A stretch of 64,000 bases of DNA from Methylocystis sp. (GTDB lineage Bacteria; Pseudomonadota; Alphaproteobacteria; Rhizobiales; Beijerinckiaceae), in the NCBI GenBank assembly GCA_002929055.1, contig PERY01000014.1:1-64000 (forward strand), read 5' to 3'. Positions 18,544 to 26,519 of this stretch are shown here, piece after piece; the stretch's first letter is position 1, and each line of letters opens with the position of its first letter. Position numbers and translations under genes: made by a program. The notes below the pieces were generated by a model, which was not told where the DNA came from, searched no databases, and worked only from the letters and a program-made list of their open reading frames with translations.

Positions 18544-20636
18544 CGCAGGCCAAAGACGTTGATCGGCCCGCGCGCGAGATTATGAGCGGGATTGACCAGC
18601 AACTGATAGTCGAAGGTGACGTCCATATTCTTGCCGAAGCCCAGCTTGTAATAGGCCTCCATGTTCTTCTCGCCGCCATAGCTCAACGCGCCGTCGCCGA
18701 TATAGACGCTCGTGCCGCCAAGCGCGAAATAGCGCACGCGGTCGCCATGCAACCCACTGAGCGCGCCCGCGAGGCCGATCTCGTCATCGTCCCGGCCCCA
18801 GAGCGCGCCGGCGCCCACGAGACCGAAAGAAAGGGTCCGGTCGATGTCCGTGTAGTCGACGGTCTCATAACGCCCGTCGCTGATGCCCGCGCGCAGGAAA
18901 AAACCCAGATTCGGCATGATCTGCTGCTTGATGTTGATTCCGCCGCCAAACTTGACCGCGCGATTTCGGGCTGTGTCGAAGCTCGGCGGAAACTGGCCGG
19001 TGACGAAGGCGACATTCACGACGTCGGCGATTTTTGAAAGGTTTCCGTTATTGCCATAGACGAGGAATTTCACCGCTCCCGGCTGGCCCAGCAAGTCGTA
19101 TCGCGCCTCGAGCTCGGACACGCCCATATATTGCCGAAAAAGAACCGGCTCGATTTCCTCTCCGTTCGGAATCGTCGAGAGCTGGAAAACGCCGCCGCGC
19201 GCCGTCCACCAGTTCTGCTTCCACTCGACGGCGAGCCCGTGGGTATAACCCCAGCTATCGGCTGCGTAGTCGAAATTGCCGAGCGTGTTGAAGGCGAAAT
19301 TCATAAAACCCGTCGTTGGATCGTGCGCATAGACATTGTCGTCGAAGACATCGCCCACCGCGAATTTGCCCAGCGTCACGACTATGCGGTCCTTGTCGAC
19401 ATGTCCGGAGATCTGGTTCTGCACGGATTCGAGCACTTCGCTTCGCGAACCTTCGTCCGGGTCGCGCCCTCGCTCCTCGCCGCCCAGACCGATGATCTGT
19501 CGCAGAAAATAACGTTGAAACCGCATATAGGGCGCGGCGCGTCCGACCTTGGCGACCGCGCCGTTCACATAGGAGGCCGCGCCCACGGAGTTGGCGAGAC
19601 CGTAACCGATGTCGACCTCCGGGTTGAGATAGACGGCGCCACCCTTCCAGAGCCGCAGGCCCATGAAGATGTTGCTCGTCGATCCGACATTGGCCAGGCC
19701 GCCGGAGGGAAAGCTGTTCGGGCCGTCATAGTCTGCGCGAAAACGCGGATAGGCCTGCACGACATTGGTCGTCTGGCCGTGCACGCTGTATTGCTCCTCC
19801 TTGCCCTCCTCCTTTGCGCCATTGCCGCGATGCGCGACGCCATACTGGATCGCGCCAGGTATCTCATTGGCTTCGCCGAAATGATAATTCAGCCCGAAGC
19901 GCAGGACATGATTTTCGTTGCGGATGCGGGAGAAGTAAGTCGAACCCGCGCCGTCGTCGAAGAGCTGCGTGTTGAGCGACTGGCTGAGGAAGAGATATTC
20001 GGCGCGCGCCGACCATGAATCCGCAAAGGCGTATTCGAAGCCGGCGCCCACCGCATATTTCAGGCGGGAGGATTGCGACCACGAGGCTCCGAATTGCGCC
20101 CCCCCGACCGTGAGCGTCGAGGGTCCGCGCGCGCCGCCCGCCGCGACCCCGCCGGTGAGATAGAGCAAGGCGCGGTCATAGGCGAAGCCTGCGCGTCCGC
20201 GAATGGTCGCAAAGAAATTCGCGCTGGACTGCGCCTCGAGCGTGAAGAATGGCGGCGCCGGATAGGCCGGCGAGGCGGCGAAGACGCCAGCGGGCGCGCG
20301 CCGCCCGTCGAGCAGGCTGAAATCCGTCTCGAAGCCCCAGACCCACGGCCCGCTCCGCCAATTGTAGCCCGCCTGCGCGCCGACAGTGAGGCCGGGACGG
20401 GTGATCGAGCTGGGGAAGAGGTCGAAGGCCGCCGACGTGAAGCCGCTGCCCGCCTGCAGCCTCTCGCCGCCATGCAAGGGAAAGCCGCCGCCAAAGCTGG
20501 CGCCAAGATAGAGCCCGGCCCAGTTGAAGGCCGGCGGCGGCGGCGACTCAGCCAGAGCTGCGCCGCATGCGGCAGGGAGACAAAAAGCCGCATGTGCGAG
20601 GAGCGCTGTTGCGGAAAGTCGTCTCACAGCAATCAT
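18525..20636 (-). CDS. Fused outer-membrane protein: Omp31/OmpA-like barrel plus OprB-type carbohydrate porin
   Basis: 703 aa with an N-terminal signal peptide (LLAHAAFCLPAACGAALA). Residues ~33-255 form an eight-strand Omp25/31-like barrel (FNWAGLYLGASFGGGFP, YNWRSGPWVWGFETDFSLLD, LRFGLNYHF closing strand). Residues ~275-703 form an OprB-like porin (YSVHGQTTNVVQAYPRFRA, GLRLWKGGAVYLNPEVDIGYG, and a terminal strand ending in the aromatic RYRAAF needed for BAM recognition). Two barrels in one polypeptide occur in some Rhizobiales relatives. Likely a sugar or small-solute channel of the outer membrane. Confidence 0.85.
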   Translation of the reverse strand: MIAVRRLSATALLAHAAFCLPAACGAALAESPPPPAFNWAGLYLGASFGGGFPLHGGERLQAGSGFTSAAFDLFPSSITRPGLTVGAQAGYNWRSGPWVWGFETDFSLLDGRRAPAGVFAASPAYPAPPFFTLEAQSSANFFATIRGRAGFAYDRALLYLTGGVAAGGARGPSTLTVGGAQFGASWSQSSRLKYAVGAGFEYAFADSWSARAEYLFLSQSLNTQLFDDGAGSTYFSRIRNENHVLRFGLNYHFGEANEIPGAIQYGVAHRGNGAKEEGKEEQYSVHGQTTNVVQAYPRFRADYDGPNSFPSGGLANVGSTSNIFMGLRLWKGGAVYLNPEVDIGYGLANSVGAASYVNGAVAKVGRAAPYMRFQRYFLRQIIGLGGEERGRDPDEGSRSEVLESVQNQISGHVDKDRIVVTLGKFAVGDVFDDNVYAHDPTTGFMNFAFNTLGNFDYAADSWGYTHGLAVEWKQNWWTARGGVFQLSTIPNGEEIEPVLFRQYMGVSELEARYDLLGQPGAVKFLVYGNNGNLSKIADVVNVAFVTGQFPPSFDTARNRAVKFGGGINIKQQIMPNLGFFLRAGISDGRYETVDYTDIDRTLSFGLVGAGALWGRDDDEIGLAGALSGLHGDRVRYFALGGTSVYIGDGALSYGGEKNMEAYYKLGFGKNMDVTFDYQLLVNPAHNLARGPINVFGLRYRAAF

Positions 20637-20665
20637 GAACGCGCTCTACCGCGATATGCGAGCCG

Positions 20666-20696
20666 AAAAAAGGGCCATCCCACCGGGGAGATGGCC
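20666..20696 (-). terminator. Terminator-like hairpin 30 bp upstream of the porin start
   Basis: Read on the minus strand: GGCCATC at 20696-20690, a GC-rich loop, GATGGCC at 20679-20673 and then a run of six T (20671-20666). It has the form of an intrinsic terminator but lies in the 5' leader of the porin gene rather than after a gene. It could end an upstream small RNA on the minus strand or act as an attenuator. Confidence 0.6.
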
Positions 20697-20850
20697 GTCT
20701 AGCCCAGCTAGATGCATAGTGTGTGAATGATGTGACAGGCTCGAGCCGAGGCGCTCCGCCAATTGGCACGCTTCTTGTCTCAATCTCCACGAAGGCGACG
20801 CCCAAGCGCCCGAACAGCAAGGGCGCGGGCGAGGAGAGGAGCGTGCACAG

Positions 20851-22296
20851 GTGGACCATCGCGTGACGCAATTCGATGAGATGGACGGCGTAGACGGAGC
20901 GACCCGCCCCCCCTATCACAAGCTTTCCCAATGGCTCGCCGGCACGCCGCCGGAGCTTCTCGCCTCCCGGCGCGAACAGGCCGAGCTTCTGTTTCGCCGC
21001 ATCGGCATCACCTTCGCCGTCTATGGCGCGCAGGAGGCGACCGAGCGCCTCATCCCCTTCGACATTCTCCCGCGCATCATCGCCCGCAGCGAATGGAGCG
21101 CGCTGGAGAAGGGACTCGTGCAGCGCGTCACCGCGCTCAACCTTTTCCTCAAGGACATCTACGGCGCGGGCGACATCCTCAAGGCCGGCGTCGTGCCGTC
21201 CGAACTCGTCTACCGCAACCCGGGCTATTGCCCCGAGATGGCCGGCCGACGCGTGCCGCATGACGTTTACTGCCACATCGCCGGCGTCGACATCGTGCGC
21301 ACCGACGACCACGGTTTCTATGTGCTGGAGGACAACGCCCGCACCCCGTCCGGCGTCTCCTACATGCTCGAAAACCGCGAAGTGATGATGCGGCTCTTCC
21401 CCGAGCTTTTCGCCATGCATCGCGTCGCGCCGATCGAGGACTATCCGGACGAACTGCTGGCGACGCTGCGCTCCGTCGCGCCGCCGCGGGCGCCCGGCGA
21501 CCCGACCATCGCCGTGCTGACGCCGGGCCAGTACAACTCGGCCTATTACGAACACTCCTTCCTGGCGGACAAGCTCGGCGTCGAACTCGTCGAGGGGCGC
21601 GATCTCTTCGTCAAGGACGACATCGTCTACATGCGCACGACGGAGGGGCCGCGGCGGGTCGACGTCATCTATCGGCGCATCGACGACGACTTCCTCGATC
21701 CGCTGACCTTCCGGCCGGATTCGGCGCTCGGCGTCGCCGGGCTGATCGGCGCCTATCATGCAGGCAATGTGACGCTCGCGAATGCAGTGGGCACCGGCGT
21801 CGCCGACGACAAGGCGATGTACACCTATATGCCGGAGATCATTAAGTTCTATCTCGGGCAGGAGCCGCTGCTCCAGAATGTGCCCACCTGGCGCTGCCGC
21901 GAGCCGGACGCCCTGTCCTATGTGCTCGACCATCTCGACGAACTGGTGGTGAAGGAGGTCAATGGCTCCGGCGGATACGGCATGCTGGTCGGGCCGCACG
22001 CCTCCAGGGCGCAGATCGAGGAGTTTCGCGCCAAGCTCAAGGCGCATCCGGATAATTTCATTGCGCAGCCCACGCTCGCTCTCTCAACCTGTCCGATCTC
22101 CCTCGCGAAGGGCGTCGCGCCTCGTCACGTCGACCTGCGGCCCTTCGTGCTTTCGGGCGCCAAGGGCGTGCGCGTCGTGCCCGGCGGCCTGACCCGCGTC
22201 GCCATGACCGAGAAGTCGCTGGTGGTGAACTCCAGCCAGGGCGGCGGCACCAAGGACACCTGGGTGATCGATGACGCGATATTGGGGCCGGCATGA
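20851..22296 (+). CDS. Circularly permuted type-2 ATP-grasp protein (DUF404/DUF407)
   Basis: 481 aa starting at GTG 20851, eight bases behind GAGGAGAGGAGC. It carries the blocks of the circularly permuted ATP-grasp family: RIGITFAVYGAQEATERLIP, YRNPGYCPEM, DIVRTDDHGFYVLEDNARTP (metal/ATP site), VDVIYRRIDDDFLDPL, VVKEVNGSGGYGMLVGP (ATP-binding lysine loop) and VDLRPFVL. Such proteins are predicted, from gene neighbourhoods, to be peptide-bond-forming ligases. The next two genes (alpha-E protein and transglutaminase-like protein) are its standard partners, and the ATGA overlap with the next gene implies coupled expression. Confidence 0.92.
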   Translation: MDHRVTQFDEMDGVDGATRPPYHKLSQWLAGTPPELLASRREQAELLFRRIGITFAVYGAQEATERLIPFDILPRIIARSEWSALEKGLVQRVTALNLFLKDIYGAGDILKAGVVPSELVYRNPGYCPEMAGRRVPHDVYCHIAGVDIVRTDDHGFYVLEDNARTPSGVSYMLENREVMMRLFPELFAMHRVAPIEDYPDELLATLRSVAPPRAPGDPTIAVLTPGQYNSAYYEHSFLADKLGVELVEGRDLFVKDDIVYMRTTEGPRRVDVIYRRIDDDFLDPLTFRPDSALGVAGLIGAYHAGNVTLANAVGTGVADDKAMYTYMPEIIKFYLGQEPLLQNVPTWRCREPDALSYVLDHLDELVVKEVNGSGGYGMLVGPHASRAQIEEFRAKLKAHPDNFIAQPTLALSTCPISLAKGVAPRHVDLRPFVLSGAKGVRVVPGGLTRVAMTEKSLVVNSSQGGGTKDTWVIDDAILGPA

Positions 22297-23381
22297 TGCT
22301 CGACGGACAACGCTCACTCGAGGACTTCGAGCGCCGTGGCCAGGACGCCGGCGAAGCCGCCGCTCATCTCCCGGCCCCGCTTGCGACGATCAAGCAGGAC
22401 ATCATACGCGAGCGCGCGCAAACGGAACGCCACATGCTTTCAAGCACCGCCGACAATCTCTACTGGCTCGCGCGCTATATGGAGCGCGCCGACTTTCTCG
22501 CCCGCGCGATCGAAGCCTCGCGGCGCCTCGCCGCCCTGCCCAAGACCTATGGCGGCGCCGACACCGAATGGGAAAGCGTGCTTCTCTCGTCGGGCGCCTC
22601 GGACGCGTTCGAGAAGACGGGCGAGACGGTGAATGAGGCGAATGTCATCGAGTTCCTCACCTTCTCGCGCGAGAACGCCGGCTCCATCCGCAACTGCATC
22701 GAATTCGCGCGCACCAACGCCCGCGCCGTGCGCACGGCGCTCACCGTCGAGATGTGGGAGGCGATCAACGGCGCCTATCTCGAAATGAAGGCGATGGAGG
22801 CGCGGCGCGGCGCCTATTCGGGCGACGAACTCGGGCGCTTCCTGGAATTCGTGAAGCAGACCTCGCTGACATATGACGGCGGCGCCTATCGCACCATGCT
22901 GCGCAACGACGCCTACTGGTTCTCGCGCGTCGGGCTGTTCATCGAACGCGCGGACAACACCGCGCGCCTGCTCGATGTGAAATACCACGTGCTGTTGCCG
23001 GAGAAAGAAGTCGTCGGCGGTTCGCTCGACTATTTCCAGTGGTCGGCGATCCTGCGCGCCGTCTCGGCCCACACCGCCTATCACTGGGTCTACCGCACCA
23101 GCATGAAACCGTGGCTTGTCGCCGATCTCCTGATCCTGCGGCCCGAAATGCCGCGCTCGCTCATCTCCTGTTACGAAAGCATCGTGCGCAATCTCGACCA
23201 TCTCGCCCGCGCGCATGGGCGGCAGGGCGCGGCGCAGCGTCAGGCGCGGGGGGTCTACGGCAAGCTGGAGACGCTGAACATGGAGAGCGTCTTCCAGGGC
23301 GGGCTGCATGAATTCGTGCAGGGGTTCATCACCGAGAACAACAAGCTCGGGGCGCTGATTTCGGAGCAATATCTCTTCTAG
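22293..23381 (+). CDS. Alpha-E domain protein (DUF403)
   Basis: 362 aa as started from the ATGA overlap with the ATP-grasp gene; the recognised all-helical alpha-E domain begins at internal Met48 (MLSSTADNLYWLARYMERAD, ATG 22434), which is where most homologues start. The first 47 codons still have GC-rich third positions, so the longer form is plausible. The domain contains the repeated acidic/helix patterns RNDAYWFSRVGLFIERADNTARLLDVK and SAHTAYHWVYR. It always travels with type-2 ATP-grasp and transglutaminase proteins and is thought to form a complex with them; its activity is unknown. Confidence 0.9.
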   Translation: MMLDGQRSLEDFERRGQDAGEAAAHLPAPLATIKQDIIRERAQTERHMLSSTADNLYWLARYMERADFLARAIEASRRLAALPKTYGGADTEWESVLLSSGASDAFEKTGETVNEANVIEFLTFSRENAGSIRNCIEFARTNARAVRTALTVEMWEAINGAYLEMKAMEARRGAYSGDELGRFLEFVKQTSLTYDGGAYRTMLRNDAYWFSRVGLFIERADNTARLLDVKYHVLLPEKEVVGGSLDYFQWSAILRAVSAHTAYHWVYRTSMKPWLVADLLILRPEMPRSLISCYESIVRNLDHLARAHGRQGAAQRQARGVYGKLETLNMESVFQGGLHEFVQGFITENNKLGALISEQYLF

Positions 23382-23462
23382 ATCCTGCCGCTTTCCTCTG
23401 CGATGCTGGAAGGAACGCTGCGTTTGCGCGCGGCGAGAAATCCGACAGCCCAAGAGTCCCGC

Positions 23463-24290
23463 ATGCGCATCCGCATCCGCCACGAGACGACCTACCGCTA
23501 TCTGGAGCCCGCGAAATCCGCGATCCAGCATCTGCGGCTCACGCCCCGCAATTACGACGGGCAGCATGTCTCCGACTGGCGGATCGACGTCGATCGCGAT
23601 TGCCGCCTGCTGCAGTCCGAGGACGCCTTCGGCAATATCGTGCATCGCTTCACGGCGGACGGGCCTTTCGATTCCCTCAGCACCGTGGTCGAGGGCGAAA
23701 TCACGACTTTCGACACGGCGGGCGTCGCGTCGGGAACGCTGGAGCGCTTTCCGCCAGAACTTTATCTGCGCCAGACCGCCCTGACGGCGCCCAACGCCGC
23801 CATCGCCGACTTTGCGCGCGCATCGACGGCTGGTGAAAGCGGGATGCTCGCGGCGCTCCACGCGCTGCTCGCCGCGCTCCACGAAAGGATGGCCTTCGAT
23901 ACGGACGCCACCCATTCGGCGACGACCGCGGCCGAGGCCTTCGCGCACGGCAGGGGCGTGTGTCAGGATTTCGCGCATCTCTACATCGCCTGCGCGCGCG
24001 CGATCGGCGCGCCGGCCCGCTATGTGAGCGGCTATTATCTGCGCACCGACGGCGACGAGCAGGTCGCGGGCCACGCATGGGCCGAAGCCTATGTGGAGGA
24101 TCTGGGCTGGGTCGGCTTCGATCCCGCCAACGGGGTTTCGCCGGGCGAGCGCCATATCCGCCTCGCCATCGCGCTCGACTATCTGAGCGCGGCGCCGATC
24201 CGCGGCGCGCGCGCCGGCGGCGCGGGCGAGACGATGGAAGTGAAGGTCCGGGTCGCGCCGACGCAGCAAACGCAATCCCAGTCGCAATAA
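23463..24290 (+). CDS. Transglutaminase-like cysteine peptidase family protein
   Basis: 275 aa from ATG 23463. It has an N-terminal bacterial-transglutaminase-associated domain (IRHETTYRYLEPAKSAIQHL, with RLTPRNYDGQ) and a transglutaminase-like catalytic domain with the triad Cys167 in GRGVCQDFAHL, His in AGHAWAEAY and Asp in GFDPANG, all present. Third member of the ATP-grasp / alpha-E set; by family knowledge it is expected to be a peptidase or amidohydrolase acting on the product of the ligase. It ends right next to the IS5-like fragment on the other strand. Confidence 0.92.
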   Translation: MRIRIRHETTYRYLEPAKSAIQHLRLTPRNYDGQHVSDWRIDVDRDCRLLQSEDAFGNIVHRFTADGPFDSLSTVVEGEITTFDTAGVASGTLERFPPELYLRQTALTAPNAAIADFARASTAGESGMLAALHALLAALHERMAFDTDATHSATTAAEAFAHGRGVCQDFAHLYIACARAIGAPARYVSGYYLRTDGDEQVAGHAWAEAYVEDLGWVGFDPANGVSPGERHIRLAIALDYLSAAPIRGARAGGAGETMEVKVRVAPTQQTQSQSQ

Positions 24291-24292
24291 GC

Positions 24293-24667
24293 TCAGGCGG
24301 CCGCCGCCTTGCTGGCGGGTCTTGGGCCGGGGCGGACGACGGCCGGCGCCGAAGCCCAGCGCAATCCCGTCCGGTCGTAGGAGAGTTCATGCGCGCCGCG
24401 CGCCTGCAACTCCTCGACGACCCGGGGCCAGACGCCGCGCTTCTCCCAGCGGTTGTAACGCGTGTAGGTCGTATACCATTTGCCGAATTCGCCCGGCAAA
24501 TCGCGCCAGGGCGCGCCTGTCCGCGCGATCCACAGCACGGCCTCGAGGAAGAGGCGGTTGTCGCGCGCGCTGCATCCGGGATCGCCCTGCTTACCGGGCA
24601 GGAGCGGCGCGACCGCCGCCCAGGCTTCATCCGTCACTATCCGGTCAATGGTCACGCCAGCCTCCAT
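24293..24667 (-). mobile_element. IS5-like transposase N-terminal remnant (DUF4096 domain)
   Basis: About 124 aa. The part DEAWAAVAPLLPG...ARDNRLFLEAVLWIARTG, APWRDLPGEFGKWYTTYTRY and KRGVWPRVVEELQ is the conserved first-half domain of IS5-group transposases (orfA of IS427-type elements). The second half with the DDE catalytic residues is missing: the frame ends in a short unrelated tail rich in Ala/Pro. No inverted repeats or target duplication were found around it, so it is an old fragment or a solitary retained domain. It lies between the transglutaminase gene and tRNA-Thr. Confidence 0.75.
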
Positions 24668-24976
24668 GCCTCGTCTCAAAATGGGGGCGGGCCAGCCCCG
24701 TCCCGCCCCCGGCCGCGCCGCTGCGACGACGCACCCCGAAGGGACCGGCCGGCCGCGAGCAAGCGCGAAGCGCAATTTCCAATAATGCTACCTTAGGTTG
24801 TATCGACTGGCAACATGGGCTTAACCGTGCGGCCCGCCTCGCGAAAGCTTCGCGCTGCCGGCTTGTGGCCGGATGCGGGCTGTCGCGTTAGAATCGGAAC
24901 GGCTTGCGACTTGCGCCGCGCTGTGGCACAAGGCCGACGTTCTCGCGGCCGCAGGGTCAGGCGAGGCAAACCCAGC

Positions 24977-25051
<75 letters not shown>

Positions 25052-25082
25052 TCAATTTTTCCCGCCAGTCCCGCTCGCCGGC

Positions 25083-25364
25083 TTACTCCGCCGCTAGAAA
25101 ATATGCGACCGCCGCCGCGACCATCAGAATCGAAAACATCAACGACCAGGCGATCCAGACCTTGAAGGCCCTGCGCGGCGCGTCGAGGTTCTGCCGCTTG
25201 TTGACGGCGCGGATGTAAAGGCCGACCATGAAGACGCCGACAAAGCAGATGTAGAGCGAGATTAGCGCCGTCAGTTGAGCGGTGTATCGCTCGGTCGCCT
25301 CCGGCGTCGGCGCGCCGTTGAAGACGGCGGAGACGAGGTCGCTCAACGAAGCGGAGAGGTACAT
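25083..25364 (-). CDS. Small two-helix inner-membrane protein
   Basis: 93 aa. Two predicted transmembrane segments: about 30-52 (TALISLYICFVGVFMVGLYI) and 68-90 (IAWSLMFSILMVAAAVAYFL), joined by a basic loop (RAVNKRQNLDAPRRAFK). No family recognised. It starts 28 bp from, and divergent to, the start of the exported protein gene at 25393, so the two may share a control region. Confidence 0.65.
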   Translation of the reverse strand: MYLSASLSDLVSAVFNGAPTPEATERYTAQLTALISLYICFVGVFMVGLYIRAVNKRQNLDAPRRAFKVWIAWSLMFSILMVAAAVAYFLAAE

Positions 25365-25392
25365 TCGCTTGAGGCTCCTGTTGCAAACATCG

Positions 25393-25791
25393 ATGAAAGC
25401 GCCCGTCGTTTTCCTCGCCGCCGCACTTGCGCAGGCGCCGGTCTCGGCGGCGGAGTGGCTGCTCGTGTCGCAGGACGGCTTCTCGAAGATCTATATCGAC
25501 CCCGCCTCGCGCAAGATCGCTGGCGACATCGCCTCCGTGGCCGCGCTGACGGACTATGATCCGCGCGCGCCCGAGGCGGCAAGCTTCAAGCTCTCCGAAA
25601 AAGGCCTCTCGGAAATCGAATCCGTGAGGCTCGATTGCGGCAGGCGGCAATATAGCTCCGGCGGCGGACGCTGGTTCGCGGGCCAGATGGCGGATGGCGC
25701 GGCAAGAAGCGACTATCCGGCCAAGACCGCCTGGTCGAAAGTCCCGTCCTTCTACGACGGCCTCTACGCGAAGGTCTGCGCGAAGAACTGA
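25393..25791 (+). CDS. Exported protein of the surface-adhesin-E-like type
   Basis: 132 aa from ATG 25393. The signal peptide is MKAPVVFLAAALAQAPVSAA. The mature part, EWLLVSQDGFSKIYIDPASR, then VAALTDYDPR...SVRLDCGRRQY and a second Cys in YAKVCAKN, follows the pattern of small proteobacterial secreted proteins (W...Y/D-x-x-S...DC...C) grouped as surface-adhesin E-like. Two cysteines probably form a disulfide. Function unknown. Confidence 0.7.
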   Translation: MKAPVVFLAAALAQAPVSAAEWLLVSQDGFSKIYIDPASRKIAGDIASVAALTDYDPRAPEAASFKLSEKGLSEIESVRLDCGRRQYSSGGGRWFAGQMADGAARSDYPAKTAWSKVPSFYDGLYAKVCAKN

Positions 25792-25794
25792 CGC

Positions 25795-26073
25795 TCAATC
25801 GATGAAGACGCCCACCGCCCGCGAAAAATCGAAGCCCGCACCGGCGAGATAATATAAGCCGATGAGCGACAGGCCGAAATAGGCGTAGCGCCCCGCATAG
25901 GGAATGAGGCTCACGACAAAGACGCCGATGAGCGCGAGCCACCAGGACAGCGCAAACCAGCGCATCAGCGTGATGACGCTCGCGGGCACGGCGAGGAGCG
26001 ACAAAGCGAAAAACGCCCAGCCCAGCGTGAGGCCGACAGGCTTGCGCAGTGACGGCGGCAGCTTTTCCAGCAT
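25795..26073 (-). CDS. Small multi-helix membrane protein
   Basis: 92 aa with two to three hydrophobic stretches: WAFFALSLLAVPASVITLM (about 19-37), WWLALIGVFVVSLIPYAG (about 44-61) and YFGLSLIGLYYLAGAGF (about 65-81). Converges with the exported protein gene, leaving three bases between the stops. No family recognised. Confidence 0.65.
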   Translation of the reverse strand: MLEKLPPSLRKPVGLTLGWAFFALSLLAVPASVITLMRWFALSWWLALIGVFVVSLIPYAGRYAYFGLSLIGLYYLAGAGFDFSRAVGVFID

Positions 26074-26246
26074 CTCGTCTCTCTCCCTCTAGGACTCCCC
26101 TTTGTAGGCGCACGCGCAAGTCGCCGCCACGCGTCGTTCCGCCAAAAAGCGCGTGCGCGCCGTCATGTGCGGGCGCGCACATTCCTTGCGCCGCGCATCT
26201 GCCATTCTGACTGCGGGTTCCGGAAAGTTCGTTTCAGGAGAGAGCA

Positions 26247-26480
26247 ATGTTTCGCAAGCTGACTTTGATCGCCGCCGTCGCTTCCGCGTTGGCCTTCCCG
26301 ACCGCTTCCTTCGCCCACGGCTTCGGCGGCCACGGGCACGGCCACGGCTGGCATGGCCATTGGAACGGGCCGCATTGGGGCTTCGGCGGCGGCCGCTACT
26401 GGGGCGGGGCCTGGTATCCCTACGGCCGCGGCTCCTGCTGGCGTCCCGGTTACGCCGGCTGGGTCTGGGTCTGCGGTTGA
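26247..26480 (+). CDS. Small exported His/Gly/Trp-rich protein
   Basis: 77 aa. The signal peptide runs through FPTASFA; the mature part begins HGFGGHGHGHGWHGHW and ends SCWRPGYAGWVWVCG. The histidine density suggests metal binding; the two C-terminal cysteines may pair. Preceded by a GGAGAG ribosome site. Similar tiny proteins are common in Rhizobiales and lack assigned functions. Confidence 0.7.
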   Translation: MFRKLTLIAAVASALAFPTASFAHGFGGHGHGHGWHGHWNGPHWGFGGGRYWGGAWYPYGRGSCWRPGYAGWVWVCG

Positions 26481-26519
26481 TCGAGCAAGGGGCGCCGCGC
26501 CGGAAAGGTTGCGGCGCCC

